A stretch of 64,000 nucleotides of DNA, from the NCBI RefSeq assembly GCF_001610835.1, contig NZ_CP011270.1, forward strand, positions 186,001-250,000. Reading direction: 5' to 3'. Positions 1 to 9,458 of this stretch are shown in pieces; positions within the stretch are counted from its first letter, which is position 1, and each line of letters opens with the position of its first letter. The notes beneath the pieces are model-generated. The model saw nothing but the letters and a program-made list of their open reading frames with translations, did no database searches and was not told the DNA's origin. The DNA is from Planctomyces sp. SH-PL14. Lineage in GTDB: Bacteria; Planctomycetota; Planctomycetia; Planctomycetales; Planctomycetaceae. The position numbers and the translations under genes were made by a program.

Positions 1-762
1 GCCCTCATCGATGACTTCGTCTCCAGCTGTCTCATGGCGACCGGGCAGTTCTGCACGAACCCGGGGCTGGTCATCCTTCCGGAAGGTCCGGGAACAGAAG
101 CGGTCATCAAGGCGATCGCCGAGAAGTTCACGGCGGCTCCGGTCGGGACGCTCCTCAGTGGCGGCGTCGAGTCGCATCTGCGGGCCGCGATCGTTGCCAT
201 TCGAGGGGCCGGTGCCGAAGTGGTCTGCGGGGCGGACACGCCGGTCGATTCCGGCCGCCACTGCGTCCCGAACACGCTGCTTCGCGTTTCCGGCGAGGCG
301 TTCCTCAAGAATCCTGCCAAGCTGCAGACCGAGGCGTTCGGGAACAGTTCGCTGTTCGTCGTCGTGAAGTCGAAGGAACAGGCGTTGGCAGTCATCGACA
401 CGCTCGAAGGGAATCTGACGGGCTCGATCTACAGCCACACGCAGGGGAAAGACGACGCCCAGTACGACGAACTCGCTCCGCAGCTACGCCAGAAGGTCGG
501 CCGGCTGCTCAACGACAAGATGCCGACCGGCGTGGCGGTCTCCGCGGCGATGAACCACGGCGGGCCGTTCCCGGCAACCGGGCATCCGGGCTTCACAGCC
601 GTGGGCGTCCCGGCGGCGATCCACCGCTTTGCGATGCTCCAGAGCTACGACAACGTCCGTTCCCACCGCCTGCCGACCTCTCTGCAGGACAAGAACCCGA
701 CCGGCAAGCAGTGGCGGCTCGTCGACGGGGAGTGGACGCAGGGGGATGTGGCGTCCAAGTGA
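1..762 (+). CDS. Aldehyde dehydrogenase, C-terminal half (alpha-ketoglutarate semialdehyde dehydrogenase type), partial
   Basis: The reading frame is open from the first base, so the 5' end lies outside the window; about 253 residues remain. The catalytic-cysteine motif GQFCTNPG sits near residue 16, and the rest is the C-terminal part of the ALDH fold, with a tail (HRLPTSLQDKNP) typical of the NADP-dependent ketoglutarate-semialdehyde dehydrogenase group. Family members oxidise a semialdehyde to the acid at the end of pentose or hexuronate catabolism. An FGGY sugar kinase follows 119 bp downstream on the same strand, which fits a carbohydrate role. The subfamily call comes from motif memory; the ALDH family assignment is firm. 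Confidence 0.88.
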   Translation, partial: ALIDDFVSSCLMATGQFCTNPGLVILPEGPGTEAVIKAIAEKFTAAPVGTLLSGGVESHLRAAIVAIRGAGAEVVCGADTPVDSGRHCVPNTLLRVSGEAFLKNPAKLQTEAFGNSSLFVVVKSKEQALAVIDTLEGNLTGSIYSHTQGKDDAQYDELAPQLRQKVGRLLNDKMPTGVAVSAAMNHGGPFPATGHPGFTAVGVPAAIHRFAMLQSYDNVRSHRLPTSLQDKNPTGKQWRLVDGEWTQGDVASK

Positions 763-805
763 TGGACGGTGGACGCGCCGTACTGCTCCTTCGCTCGCCC
801 TAACT

Positions 806-860
806 GTGGTTGAGACGATCGGAGCGAAAATCCCTCGCTGGCGCTTCGGGCTGGTGTGAT
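806..860. repeat. Possible dispersed intergenic repeat
   Basis: The spacer between the ALDH and the kinase contains the stretch CCTCGCTGGCGCTTCGGGCT, which resembles a short repeat commonly met between planctomycete genes. Only one copy is seen in this window, so the call rests on recollection of the family. Confidence 0.3.
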
Positions 861-881
861 CTTCCGACAGGAGTGATTGGC

Positions 882-2339
882 ATGGCGGTCTTGATCGGCG
901 TGGACCTGGGGACGACGAAGATCACGGCGGTGGCGCTCGATGCGGAGTCGGGCGAACTGCTCGGCGTTCACGGCGAAGCGAACACCGCCAACATCACGAG
1001 CGCGGAGGACAAGGCCCGCGACCGGTCGGAGTGGGACGCGGCGGCGATCGTCAAGATCGGCGTCCAGCGCCTGCGGCGGCTGGCGGAGTCGCTCGGAGAT
1101 CGGCGCGGTGACGTTGCGGCGATCGGGGTGACGGGCCAGCAGCACGGGGTCGTCCTTGTCGACGACCATGCCTCGCCCGTCACGCCGCTCATCAACTGGC
1201 AGGACCGCCGGGCCTTGGAACCGGTCGAGGCGGGGCACCTCGGGACGTGGCTCGATCTGGCTCGCGAGCATGTCGGCGCGGATGCGTCGCTCCGGACCGG
1301 TTGCCGACTGCAGCCGGGGTTCATGGGGGTGACGCTGTTCCGGCTCGCCCGGCAGGGGCAGCTTCCGGCGGCCTGCAAGACGGCGGTTTTCATTATGGAC
1401 CTGTTCGCTGCGGCTCTGGCCGGGACGCGGCCGGTGTCGGAGCCGACCTGTGCGGCGAGCAGCGGCCTGTTCAATTTCCGGCTGCGGCAGTGGGATAACG
1501 AGTCGATCCGGAGCCTGGGGCTGGCTCATTCGATGTTTCCCGAGATCGTCGAGGCGGACCGTCCGATGGGCCGGCTCTCCGCGGCGCTGGCCGATGCAAC
1601 GGGGCTTCCGGAGGGGACGCCGATCGTCGGGCCGCTGGGGGATCATCAGGCGAGTTTTGTGGGGAGCGTGGATCGGCCTCTGTCGACCGGACTCGTCAAT
1701 GTGGGGACCGGGGCTCAGGCGGCGGTCTTTGTGGAGACCGGGGAGTTTCATCCGCCCGTGGAGGTCCGGCCGTATCCGATTCACGGCAACCTGCTATCGA
1801 ACGTGGGGCTGGCCGGCGGGTGGGCGTATCAAACGCTGGAGCGGTTTTTCCGTGATGTGGGCGAGGCGTTCTTTCCGGGACAGGTTCCGGGGAGTCTGTA
1901 TTCGCGGATGAACGAGTTGGCTGCGCAGGTGCCGGCGGGGGCGAACGGTGTGACGAGCGTGCCGACGTTCAGCGGGACTCGGTCGGATCCGACCTTGCGG
2001 GGGTCGTTTACGGGGCTGGCGCCGAGCAGTTTCCGGGTGGCGGAGATGTGCCGGGCGGTGATTGAGGGGATGGCCCAGAGTCTGACGGACGGGCTGCATA
2101 CGTCGGAGATGCAGGCGGGGCGGAAAGTTCAGGGTTTGGCCGCGGCGGGAAATGGGTTGCGGGAGAATCCGTTGCTGGCGGCGGAGGTGGAGCGGAAGAC
2201 GGGTCGGCCGATCCGGTATACGCGGCATCGGGAGGAGGCGGCGTTTGGGGCGGCGCTGGTGGCGGGTGTGGGTGCCGGGGTGTATTCGGACCTGGCTTCG
2301 GGGGGAACGCGGGTGCGATACGAGGAACCGCGCCAGTAA
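882..2339 (+). CDS. FGGY-family carbohydrate kinase (xylulokinase/sedoheptulokinase-like)
   Basis: This 485-residue protein starts with MAVLIGVDLGTTK, the phosphate-1 loop of the ASKHA/FGGY fold. The start at 882 is preceded by a GACAGGAG ribosome-binding site with 8 bp spacing; an upstream in-frame ATG at 810 would add 24 unconserved residues. Other family marks are TGQQHGV and NWQDRR (sugar binding), GPLGDHQAS near residue 250 with the likely catalytic Asp, and a C-terminal AAAGNGLRENP nucleotide-binding loop followed by EEAAFGAA. The enzyme should phosphorylate a ketose or polyol with ATP. The substrate cannot be fixed: WQD is seen in sedoheptulokinase-like members, but the overall pattern also fits xylulokinases. 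It probably shares a sugar-catabolic unit with the upstream dehydrogenase. Confidence 0.85.
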   Translation: MAVLIGVDLGTTKITAVALDAESGELLGVHGEANTANITSAEDKARDRSEWDAAAIVKIGVQRLRRLAESLGDRRGDVAAIGVTGQQHGVVLVDDHASPVTPLINWQDRRALEPVEAGHLGTWLDLAREHVGADASLRTGCRLQPGFMGVTLFRLARQGQLPAACKTAVFIMDLFAAALAGTRPVSEPTCAASSGLFNFRLRQWDNESIRSLGLAHSMFPEIVEADRPMGRLSAALADATGLPEGTPIVGPLGDHQASFVGSVDRPLSTGLVNVGTGAQAAVFVETGEFHPPVEVRPYPIHGNLLSNVGLAGGWAYQTLERFFRDVGEAFFPGQVPGSLYSRMNELAAQVPAGANGVTSVPTFSGTRSDPTLRGSFTGLAPSSFRVAEMCRAVIEGMAQSLTDGLHTSEMQAGRKVQGLAAAGNGLRENPLLAAEVERKTGRPIRYTRHREEAAFGAALVAGVGAGVYSDLASGGTRVRYEEPRQ

Positions 2340-2355
2340 GCAACGCAGCCCCTAA

Positions 2356-2641
2356 CCGGGTCCAGGGGCACCCTGGTGGGGGGATGCAAGGGGGGCAACG
2401 CCCCTTTGCCCGCCGGAGGCCTGGCCGTCGAGAGATATCTGAAGGAGAAAGTGTCCAAGCGCGGACACCGTGTCGTATGCCCCCTCACCAACCCGCGGGG
2501 ACTACGGACTGAGCGAAGAGTCCTCAACGCCGGTCCCACAAAAGGGACGTCCGTTGTCGACCACGGTTCCTCATGGAAGTGCCTCCGGCGGCAAGGGGTG
2601 ACCCCCTTGACCCCGGCTGCCGTAGCACGTTGGGTTTGAGC
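2356..2641. repeat. MITE-like dispersed repeat, copy 1
   Basis: This 286-bp element fills the gap between the kinase and the PPC gene. It opens with CCGGGTCCAGGGGCACCCTGG, which contains the perfect stem CCAGGG/CCCTGG, and ends near CACGTTGGGTTTGAG. The left arm (…TTTGCCCGCCGGAGGC) and right arm (GCCTCCGGCGGCAA…) are inverted versions of each other, and an internal GTGTCC/GGACAC hairpin is present. Two further copies lie at 6271 and 30875. Small open frames inside it are not supported as genes. Confidence 0.85.
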
Positions 2642-2798
2642 TGTCAGCACCGCGCCGGCGGGTCCGGTTCTGGAGCGGTCGGCGAAAAGTCGGGCGACTC
2701 TCTTTACGTTCGCCGAAATGCAGAAAAGAATGCTTATGCGTCGTCGCGCGAACGCCGCCCTCCCCGCCTCGACAATCCCCCCGCCTGAAATCCTCCGC

Positions 2799-5700
2799 AT
2801 GATGCTCCTCGTCCGCATTCTTCCGGTCCTCTCCCTCCTGCTCCTCGCGGCTCCCGCCTTCGGGCAGTTCCCCGCGACACGCCTCTACACGCTCTTCCCC
2901 AGCGGCGGCCAGGTCGGGCAGTCGGTCGAAGTCGCAGTGACCGGAGGAGACGACCTCGAAGAAATCAGTGCCCTGCTCTTCTCCCACCCGGGGATCACCG
3001 CCGCCCCCAAACTGAACGACCAGAGACAACCGGTCGACAAGACATTCATCGTCACCATCGCCGCCGACGTCGAGCCCGGCCTCTACGAAGTCTTCGCCAA
3101 GGGACTGTGGGGCGTCAGCAACCCGCGACGGTTCGCCATCTCCTCCCGACCCCAGGTGAACGAAGCGGAGCCGAACAACGCCTTCGACAAACCGCAGCCC
3201 CTCACCCTCAATCAGGTCGTCAACGGCCGGATGGACGGCGGCACCGACGTCGACTGGTACGCCTTCACCGCCCAAGCCGGCCAGCGGATCGTCTTCGACT
3301 GCGCCGCGGCCCAGGTCGACTCCCGCATGACTCCGGTCCTCGAAGTCTACGACGCCAGCGGCACGCGCCGGCTCGCCCAGTCCCGCAGCCCCGGTGGCTC
3401 GGATGCCCCGCTCATCTTCGATGTCCCGGTCGACGGGCCCTATCTCCTGCGGGTGTTCGACGTCACGTATCGCAACGGCAACGAGTACTTCTACCGACTC
3501 GACGCCCACACCGGCCCGCACCTCGTCTTCGCCTGGCCCCCGGTCGGTCCGGCGGGGCAGACGCTCAAGGTCGCCCTCTTCGGCTACAACCTCCCCGGCT
3601 CCGCGCGGACCGATGTTCCGGGCGTCCTGCCGCAGCCGGAGCGTGTTGAGGTCGACATCCCCTTCCCGGGCGATCCGACTGCGTTCCAGGTGACGCCATG
3701 GGGCGATCCGGTGACGGCCAACAGCGACACGTTCCGGTATAGCTGGGTCGCTCCGAACGGGGTCTCGAACGCGATCCCGATGGCGGTCTCCCGCTCCCCC
3801 GTGGTGCTGGAGCAGGAGCCCAATGACCAGGCGCCGGGTCAGGCAGTCAGCGTGCCGTGCGAGATCGCCGGACAGTTCGCCCGCAAGGGGGACGCCGACG
3901 TCTTCCAGTTCGAGGGCAAGGCCGGCGAGGTCCTGTACCTCGAAGTGACCGGCGAGCGGTTGGGCTCCCCGGTAGACCCGTACTTCGTTGTCGACCGGGT
4001 TGTGGTCGGCGCGGACGGGAAGGAGACGCTGCAGCGGGTGGGGGCGGCGGACGACGATGCGAACGTCGGGATCGCCAACGTCTTCGATACCCAGTCCGAC
4101 GATGCGTTCCTGAAGCTGGACGTCCCCGAGAACGCGAAGTACCGGGTGACGGTCCGCGATCGCTCCGGCCAGTCCCGCGCGTCAGGGAGCCTTGTCTACA
4201 CGCTTGCGATCCGGGCCGAGCAGCCCGACTTCCGGCTCGTCGTCGTCCCCGCCGCTACGCCCGCCACGGCGGTCTGGCCTGTCAGCCTGCGGAACGGGGA
4301 CACCCTGGGACTCAACGTTCTGGCCTTCCGCCGCGACGGATACAACGGGCCGATCGAGGTCGGCGTGGCCGACCTGCCGCCGGGGGTCACGGCCAGTCCG
4401 ACGGTGATCGGCGAAGGGAAGGCGACGTCGCTTCTGGTCCTGACCGCCGCGGAGAACGCGGGGGACGTGTGGCAGAAGATCCGCGTGTTCGGGAAGGCAC
4501 GGATCGAGTCTCCCGCCGCGGCGCGGAACGTCTCGCGGATCAAGACGCAAATCGTCGAGGCCGAGAAGCCGATCGCGGGCCTTCAGAAGCCGGTCGCCGA
4601 TGCGACCGCCAAGCGCGATGAGGCCAAGAAGACCTTCACGCAGGCCGAAGAGGAAGCGAAGGCCAAGCCGGACGACGCGGCCTTGGCCCAGAAGCGGGAT
4701 GCCGCCAAGGGCCCGCTCGACCAGGCGGAAGCGGCTTTGACGCAGGCGCAGGCCAATCTCGATGCGGCCAACAAGAAGGTGGCCGATCTGCGGACGGAGC
4801 AGGCTCAGGCGGAACAGGCCCTTGTGGCTTCCGCCGGAACCGTGGAGCGGCTGGCTCGAAGCGGGATCGTGCAGTTCACCGCGGCCCCCAACAAGGCCGC
4901 CAACGCCCGGCTGGCCCGCGGACTGTTCGTTTCGGTGATTCCCGAGGCGGCCCCGATCCAGATCACGCGGGATACCCAGCCGATCACGGTTTACCAGGGA
5001 TCGCAGGTCCTCGTTCCGTTCCACCTCCTTCGCCGCACCGGGTTCGATGAGAAGGTGACGGCCGCGGTTCAGAATCTCCCTCCGAACACGAATATCGAGG
5101 CTCCGCAGATTGCCTTCGAGAAAGGGGCCGCCGAGCAGTTGGCCCGGTTCTATGTGAAGGACAACGCGCCGGCGGGGCAGCAGGTGGTGTGGTTCACGTC
5201 GTCGACGCCGGTCTCCTATCGCCGGAATCCGGCCCGGGCGGATCGACTGAAAGCGGCGTTCGATGCCGCGACGGCTGCGGCGAAGATGGCGCAGGACGCC
5301 GCCACCGCGGCGACGCAGGCCAAGACCGCCGCCGTGACGGCGGCCACCCAGGCGGCGGAGGCGCTTAAGAAGGCTCAGGCCGAGAAGGCTGCGCTGGACG
5401 CGGGCCGGCCGGCGGCCGTACAGAAGGTGGAGCAGGTCAAGGCGGGGCTCGCCAACATCGAGAAGACTCTCGCAACGCAGGTTCAGGCGGTGGGGACCGC
5501 CGAGACGGCGGCGGCGGAAGCGAAGAAGCAGTCCGAGGCGGCTCCCGACAACGCCGATCTCAAGACGGCCCTGCAGACCGCTGACGCGGCGGTGCAGACG
5601 GCGAAGGAGGCGGTCGCGAAGACCGAGGCCGAGAAGCAGACGGCGGCGAATGCCGTGGCGGAGGCCGAGGCCGCGCTGAAAGCGCTGGACGAGAAGATTC

Positions 5701-6251
5701 AGCAGGCCGAGGCGGCGGCGGCCAAGGCGGCGACGGACAACACAACGGCCACGCAGGCGAAGACGCAGGCGGAGCAGGCCGAGCAGGCGGCCCTGGGGCA
5801 AGCGAAGCAGGCTGAGGAAGCTCGCAAGGGGGCCGAGAAGGTGTCCGGCGATCAGGAGAAGGCGTCCGCTGCGAAGAACGTCAATTTCGTTACGGTCACG
5901 GAGCCGATTTTGATCGAGGTGAAGCCCGCTCCGGTCAAGTTGACGCTGAACGTTCCGAATGGCGGGGCGCTGAAGAGGGGGGAGAAGGTTGAGATCAAGG
6001 CGACCGTCGCGCGGCAGAATGGATTTACGGGACCGGTAAAGCTGACGGTGCCGCTCCCGCCGGGTGTTGCGGGGGTGTCGGCGGCGGAGGTTGAGGTTCC
6101 GGCGGGTCAGAATGAGGCGACGTTGACCGTCGTGGCGGCGGGGGATGCGACGGAGGGGCAGAATCCGAATGTGATTGTTCGGGCGGTGATGGAGTTTCAG
6201 GGGGCGGGGGCATCGGTGGATGCGCCGTTGACGCTGAAGGTCGTGCCGTAG
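2799..6251 (+). CDS. Large secreted protein with PPC domains and Ala-rich coiled coils
   Basis: This 1150-residue protein has a Sec signal peptide (MMLLVRILPVLSLLLLAA…FGQ), which decides the start at 2799; 27 more in-frame residues upstream look non-coding. Two pre-peptidase C-terminal (PPC) type beta-sandwiches follow, marked by NEAEPNNAFDKPQPL/GGTDVDWYAF (about residues 110-230) and EQEPNDQAPGQ/GDADVFQFEG (about 330-460). Ala/Glu/Lys-rich predicted coiled coils occupy about 586-677 and 817-1024, with Ig-like beta domains between and after them. No catalytic motif is visible. In planctomycetes such proteins are exported and probably act in adhesion or the cell surface; that role is inference. 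MITE-like repeats lie on both sides, so it is likely transcribed alone. Confidence 0.75.
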   Translation: MMLLVRILPVLSLLLLAAPAFGQFPATRLYTLFPSGGQVGQSVEVAVTGGDDLEEISALLFSHPGITAAPKLNDQRQPVDKTFIVTIAADVEPGLYEVFAKGLWGVSNPRRFAISSRPQVNEAEPNNAFDKPQPLTLNQVVNGRMDGGTDVDWYAFTAQAGQRIVFDCAAAQVDSRMTPVLEVYDASGTRRLAQSRSPGGSDAPLIFDVPVDGPYLLRVFDVTYRNGNEYFYRLDAHTGPHLVFAWPPVGPAGQTLKVALFGYNLPGSARTDVPGVLPQPERVEVDIPFPGDPTAFQVTPWGDPVTANSDTFRYSWVAPNGVSNAIPMAVSRSPVVLEQEPNDQAPGQAVSVPCEIAGQFARKGDADVFQFEGKAGEVLYLEVTGERLGSPVDPYFVVDRVVVGADGKETLQRVGAADDDANVGIANVFDTQSDDAFLKLDVPENAKYRVTVRDRSGQSRASGSLVYTLAIRAEQPDFRLVVVPAATPATAVWPVSLRNGDTLGLNVLAFRRDGYNGPIEVGVADLPPGVTASPTVIGEGKATSLLVLTAAENAGDVWQKIRVFGKARIESPAAARNVSRIKTQIVEAEKPIAGLQKPVADATAKRDEAKKTFTQAEEEAKAKPDDAALAQKRDAAKGPLDQAEAALTQAQANLDAANKKVADLRTEQAQAEQALVASAGTVERLARSGIVQFTAAPNKAANARLARGLFVSVIPEAAPIQITRDTQPITVYQGSQVLVPFHLLRRTGFDEKVTAAVQNLPPNTNIEAPQIAFEKGAAEQLARFYVKDNAPAGQQVVWFTSSTPVSYRRNPARADRLKAAFDAATAAAKMAQDAATAATQAKTAAVTAATQAAEALKKAQAEKAALDAGRPAAVQKVEQVKAGLANIEKTLATQVQAVGTAETAAAEAKKQSEAAPDNADLKTALQTADAAVQTAKEAVAKTEAEKQTAANAVAEAEAALKALDEKIQQAEAAAAKAATDNTTATQAKTQAEQAEQAALGQAKQAEEARKGAEKVSGDQEKASAAKNVNFVTVTEPILIEVKPAPVKLTLNVPNGGALKRGEKVEIKATVARQNGFTGPVKLTVPLPPGVAGVSAAEVEVPAGQNEATLTVVAAGDATEGQNPNVIVRAVMEFQGAGASVDAPLTLKVVP

Positions 6252-6270
6252 CGAAGTCGGCCCAATCTCA

Positions 6271-6603
6271 CCGGGTCCAGGGGCACCCTGGTGGGGAGTG
6301 CAGAGGGGCAACGCCCCTCTGCCCGCCGGAGGCCTGGCCGTCAAGAGACGTCTGGAGGAGTAAGTGTCCAAACGCGGACACCGTGCCGGATGCCCCCTCA
6401 CCAACCCGCGGGGATTGCAGGCCGAGCGTGGATTCCTCAACGCCGGTCCGACGAAGAGCACGTCAGTCGTGTCCCACGGTTCCGCATGGAAGCGCCTCCG
6501 GCGGCAAGGGCCTGTGTTGTTTCTTTGGCCCTTGACCCCGGCTGCCGTCGCCACATCGGGTTTTAGCAAACGTCGTCGTGCCGGCGAGAACGCGTCCCGA
6601 GCT
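6271..6603. repeat. MITE-like dispersed repeat, copy 2
   Basis: Same element and orientation as copy 1, starting 19 bp after the PPC gene stop. Similarity to the 30875 copy continues past the GGGTTTTAGC end into CGTCGTGCCGGCGAG. The right arm (6506-6533) carries an extra GGGCC…GGCCC hairpin with a T-rich loop, whereas in copy 3 the same hairpin sits in the left arm. No gene is supported within it or in the following 190 bp. Confidence 0.85.
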
Positions 6604-6792
6604 TTTTGGCGACCGCACGCCCGTCGCGCGGCCCTGCCCGCAAATTGAGCAACCGGGGCACTCGCAACCTGCAAAGGTACGGTCCCGGCGCTTGCTCACA
6701 AAGTTCGGACCGCTTTTTGCTGGACCACTGCTCATCGGTTTGGCATAACTATCGCCGCGCACGCCGAAGTCCGAACCACAGATTGACTTCCT

Positions 6793-8262
6793 ATGACTGC
6801 ACCGGAAACGGAACCGTCTTCCACGGGCGCCAACGGGCATCTCTCCACACCCACCGTCTTTGACGAATACCGCGACGGAGAAGTCGCGCGGCACCCCCTC
6901 GTGTGCAATCGTCTGGACGCCTTCCCTCTCCAGAGTCTCGCCGAACGGCAGCACCTCGCCGAGACCCGGCTTCGCGAAAAAGGAATCACCTTCGCCGTCT
7001 ACGGACACAGCGACGGCACCGAGAAAGTCTGGCCCTTCGACGTCGTTCCCCGCCCCATGTCAGGGAGCGAATGGAGCCGCATCGAGACCGGCCTACGGCA
7101 GCGGATTCGTGCTCTGAACCTCTTCCTGGATGACATCTATGGACAGCAGAGAATCCTCAACGATGGCGTTGTTCCGCGCGAAATGGTCCTCTCGGCAAAA
7201 ACTTATCGCCCTCAAATGGAAGGCTTTCGCCCGCCCAAGGGGGTCTGGACGCACGTCACCGGAACCGACCTCGTCCGCCACAGCGATGGTCAGGTGTACG
7301 TCCTCGAAGACAACCTCCGCTGCCCGTCCGGGGTCTCGTACGTTCTCGAGAACCGGGAGCTGATGAAACGGGTCCTCCCCGAGGTCTTCCAGGGGTCGTC
7401 CATCGCCCCCGTGGAAGACTACGGGGAACGGCTCCTCGCCACCCTCCAGCAGACCGCGCCGGACGGCAACCCCGATCCGACCGTCGTCCTGCTGACGCCG
7501 GGGATGTACAACTCGGCCTACTTTGAACACTGCTTCCTGGCCCAGCAGATGGGGATCGAACTCGTCTGCGGGACCGACCTCGTCGTCGACAACGGCTACG
7601 TCTGCATGCTGACGACGACCGGCCTCGAACGGGTCGACGTCATCTACCGCCGGATCGACGACGACTTCATCGATCCCAAGGCGTTCCGCGAAGACTCGAT
7701 GCTCGGCGTCCCCGGGCTCCTCGATGTCTACAAGGCGGGACGGGTGACGCTCGCCAACGCCCCCGGGACCGGCGTCGCCGACGACAAGGCGATCTACGCC
7801 TGGCTGCCGGAGATCGTCCGGTACTACCTCTCCGAAGAGATCATCCTTCCCAACGTTCCGACGTATATCTGCTCCCGGAAGGAGGACCGCGACTACGTCC
7901 TCGATCACCTCGCGGAGCTCGTCGTGAAGCCGACGAACGAGTCGGGGGGCTATGGGATCGTGATGGGACCGCGGGCGACGCAGAAGGAACTCGCCGAGTG
8001 CGCGGAGCTCATCAAGGGGAACCCGCGGAACTTCATCGCCCAGCCGATGCTTTCGCTCTCGACGGTCCCGACCGTCGTGGGAGAAAAGCTCGCTCCGCGG
8101 CACGTCGACCTGCGGCCCTTCATTCTGTACGGCGACGACTTCTACGTCCTTCCGGGAGGGCTGACGCGGGTGGCCCTCAAGGAAGGGTCGATGATCGTGA
8201 ACTCCTCTCAGGGAGGCGGGAGCAAGGATACGTGGGTCCTGATGAATGAAGGGACCGGCTGA
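6793..8262 (+). CDS. Circularly permuted type 2 ATP-grasp protein
   Basis: This 489-residue protein begins [12 protein letters not shown]; residues 15 onward match the circularly permuted ATP-grasp family (COG2308 type), with [20 protein letters not shown], an RGAxxx-equivalent [15 protein letters not shown], and the ATP-binding C-terminal half [17 protein letters not shown]…[17 protein letters not shown]-grasp enzymes ligate a carboxylate to an amine or thiol through an acylphosphate, and this branch is predicted to make peptide-like amide bonds (comparative genomics of amidoligases by Aravind and colleagues). It is the first gene of a five-gene same-strand cluster with an alpha-E protein, two transglutaminase proteins and an ATP-grasp/alpha-E fusion. 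The substrate is unknown. Confidence 0.85.
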   Translation: MTAPETEPSSTGANGHLSTPTVFDEYRDGEVARHPLVCNRLDAFPLQSLAERQHLAETRLREKGITFAVYGHSDGTEKVWPFDVVPRPMSGSEWSRIETGLRQRIRALNLFLDDIYGQQRILNDGVVPREMVLSAKTYRPQMEGFRPPKGVWTHVTGTDLVRHSDGQVYVLEDNLRCPSGVSYVLENRELMKRVLPEVFQGSSIAPVEDYGERLLATLQQTAPDGNPDPTVVLLTPGMYNSAYFEHCFLAQQMGIELVCGTDLVVDNGYVCMLTTTGLERVDVIYRRIDDDFIDPKAFREDSMLGVPGLLDVYKAGRVTLANAPGTGVADDKAIYAWLPEIVRYYLSEEIILPNVPTYICSRKEDRDYVLDHLAELVVKPTNESGGYGIVMGPRATQKELAECAELIKGNPRNFIAQPMLSLSTVPTVVGEKLAPRHVDLRPFILYGDDFYVLPGGLTRVALKEGSMIVNSSQGGGSKDTWVLMNEGTG

Positions 8263-8280
8263 TCCGGCCGAGATGGACGA

Positions 8281-8314
8281 CGGTCGAGGCGGCGGTCTAG
8301 CCTGCTCTCGACCG
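8281..8314 (+). promoter_or_regulatory. Stem-loop between ATP-grasp and alpha-E genes
   Basis: CGGTCGAG at 8281-8288 pairs perfectly with CTCGACCG at 8307-8314 across an 18-nt loop in the 114-bp spacer. No T-tract follows, so it is not a classical terminator; it could adjust mRNA stability within the operon. Confidence 0.35.
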
Positions 8315-8376
8315 CCGCGCCGGATCGCGAAGTTTCTCCTGTTGTTTCCCTCATTCCTGAGACGACTCCCCTTCTC

Positions 8377-9351
8377 ATGCTCAGCCGCGTTGCCGATTCG
8401 GTCTATTGGGTCAGCCGTTACATCGAACGGGCGGAGAACGTCGCGCGGTTCGTCGATGTCAATCAGTCGATTTCGCTGGGGGGGACGCACCAGTGGTCGC
8501 CCCTGATCTACGCCAGCGGCGACGACGAGGTTTTCACCAAGCTCTACGGAGCCTTCACGACGGCGAACGTCCTGCGGTTTCTCCTGTTCGAGAAGGAGAA
8601 CCCGAACTCGATCCTCTCCTGCCTCATCAACGCCCGCGAGAACGCCCGCACGATCCGCGAGATCCTGAGCGTCTCGATGTGGGAGGCGATCAACCGCTTC
8701 TACCTCAAGGTCCGCGAGGCATCGAAGAACCAGGACGCCGCCCTGCAGAACCCGGCCAGCTTCCTGGAACGGGTGAAACGGTTCAGCCACGAGGTGATCG
8801 GTGTCACCGAGGCCACGATGTCGCACGGCGACGCCTGGAACTTCGCCCGGATCGGCCGCTTGCTGGAGCGGGCGGACAAGACCTCACGCATCCTGGACGT
8901 CAAGTACTACGTCCTCCTGCCCGACCTGGCGCACGTCGGTTCGACGCTCGACATCGTCCAGTGGTCGGCGCTTCTGGAGTCGACCAGCGCCCTGCACATG
9001 TACCGCAAGCAGCACGGGCGGATCTCCCCCCGTTCGGTCGCGGAGTTCCTGATCCTCGATCCGGACTTCCCCCGCTCCATCCGGTCCTGCATCGCCCAGG
9101 CGGAGCAGTCGCTGCGGGACATCACCGGCAACCACGGCGACAGCGCCCTCTCCCTGGCCGAGACCGCGTTCGCCGACCTGCGGGGGAAGCTGGAGACGGT
9201 CACGCTGGACGAGATCATGAATTACGGCCTGCATGAGTACATCGACCTCTGCCAGCAGGGGCTCAACGACATGGGGACCGCCCTGTTCAAGAACTTTTTT
9301 GAGATCCGGCCCTACGCCGCGACGCAGTCCCAGAGCCAGCAGCAGTCGTGA
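8377..9351 (+). CDS. Alpha-E domain protein (COG2307 type)
   Basis: This 324-residue, largely helical protein starts MLSRVADSVYWVSRYIERAENVARF, the family's N-terminal signature, and contains the internal WNFARIGRLLERADKTSRI repeat of that signature near residue 150. Alpha-E proteins have no assigned enzymatic activity; they occur beside ATP-grasp and transglutaminase-like genes and are thought to be partners of the ligase. Here the gene lies 114 bp after the stand-alone ATP-grasp gene, and a second alpha-E domain is fused to the second ATP-grasp protein at 12865. The start is the only Met before the conserved region. Confidence 0.85.
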   Translation: MLSRVADSVYWVSRYIERAENVARFVDVNQSISLGGTHQWSPLIYASGDDEVFTKLYGAFTTANVLRFLLFEKENPNSILSCLINARENARTIREILSVSMWEAINRFYLKVREASKNQDAALQNPASFLERVKRFSHEVIGVTEATMSHGDAWNFARIGRLLERADKTSRILDVKYYVLLPDLAHVGSTLDIVQWSALLESTSALHMYRKQHGRISPRSVAEFLILDPDFPRSIRSCIAQAEQSLRDITGNHGDSALSLAETAFADLRGKLETVTLDEIMNYGLHEYIDLCQQGLNDMGTALFKNFFEIRPYAATQSQSQQQS

Positions 9352-9458
9352 TCAGTGCAGGCCCGCTGCCCTCCGCGCGGCGGAATGGCGGATGACCGGC
9401 TCGTTGCGGACCTCGATCGACAACACCATCGACCTTCAACTTTGCGAGTGCGTTAGGA

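Noticed and set aside
2376-2639. Short open frames inside repeat copies (also 6364-6648, 30927-31184)
   Set aside because: They repeat among the copies because the DNA element is repeated, with no ribosome-binding site or conserved product.
4182-6674. An 830-codon open frame antisense to the PPC gene
   Set aside because: It is Arg/Leu-rich, without domains, opposite a gene with signal peptide and domains, and it runs into repeat copy 2; high GC favours such antisense frames.
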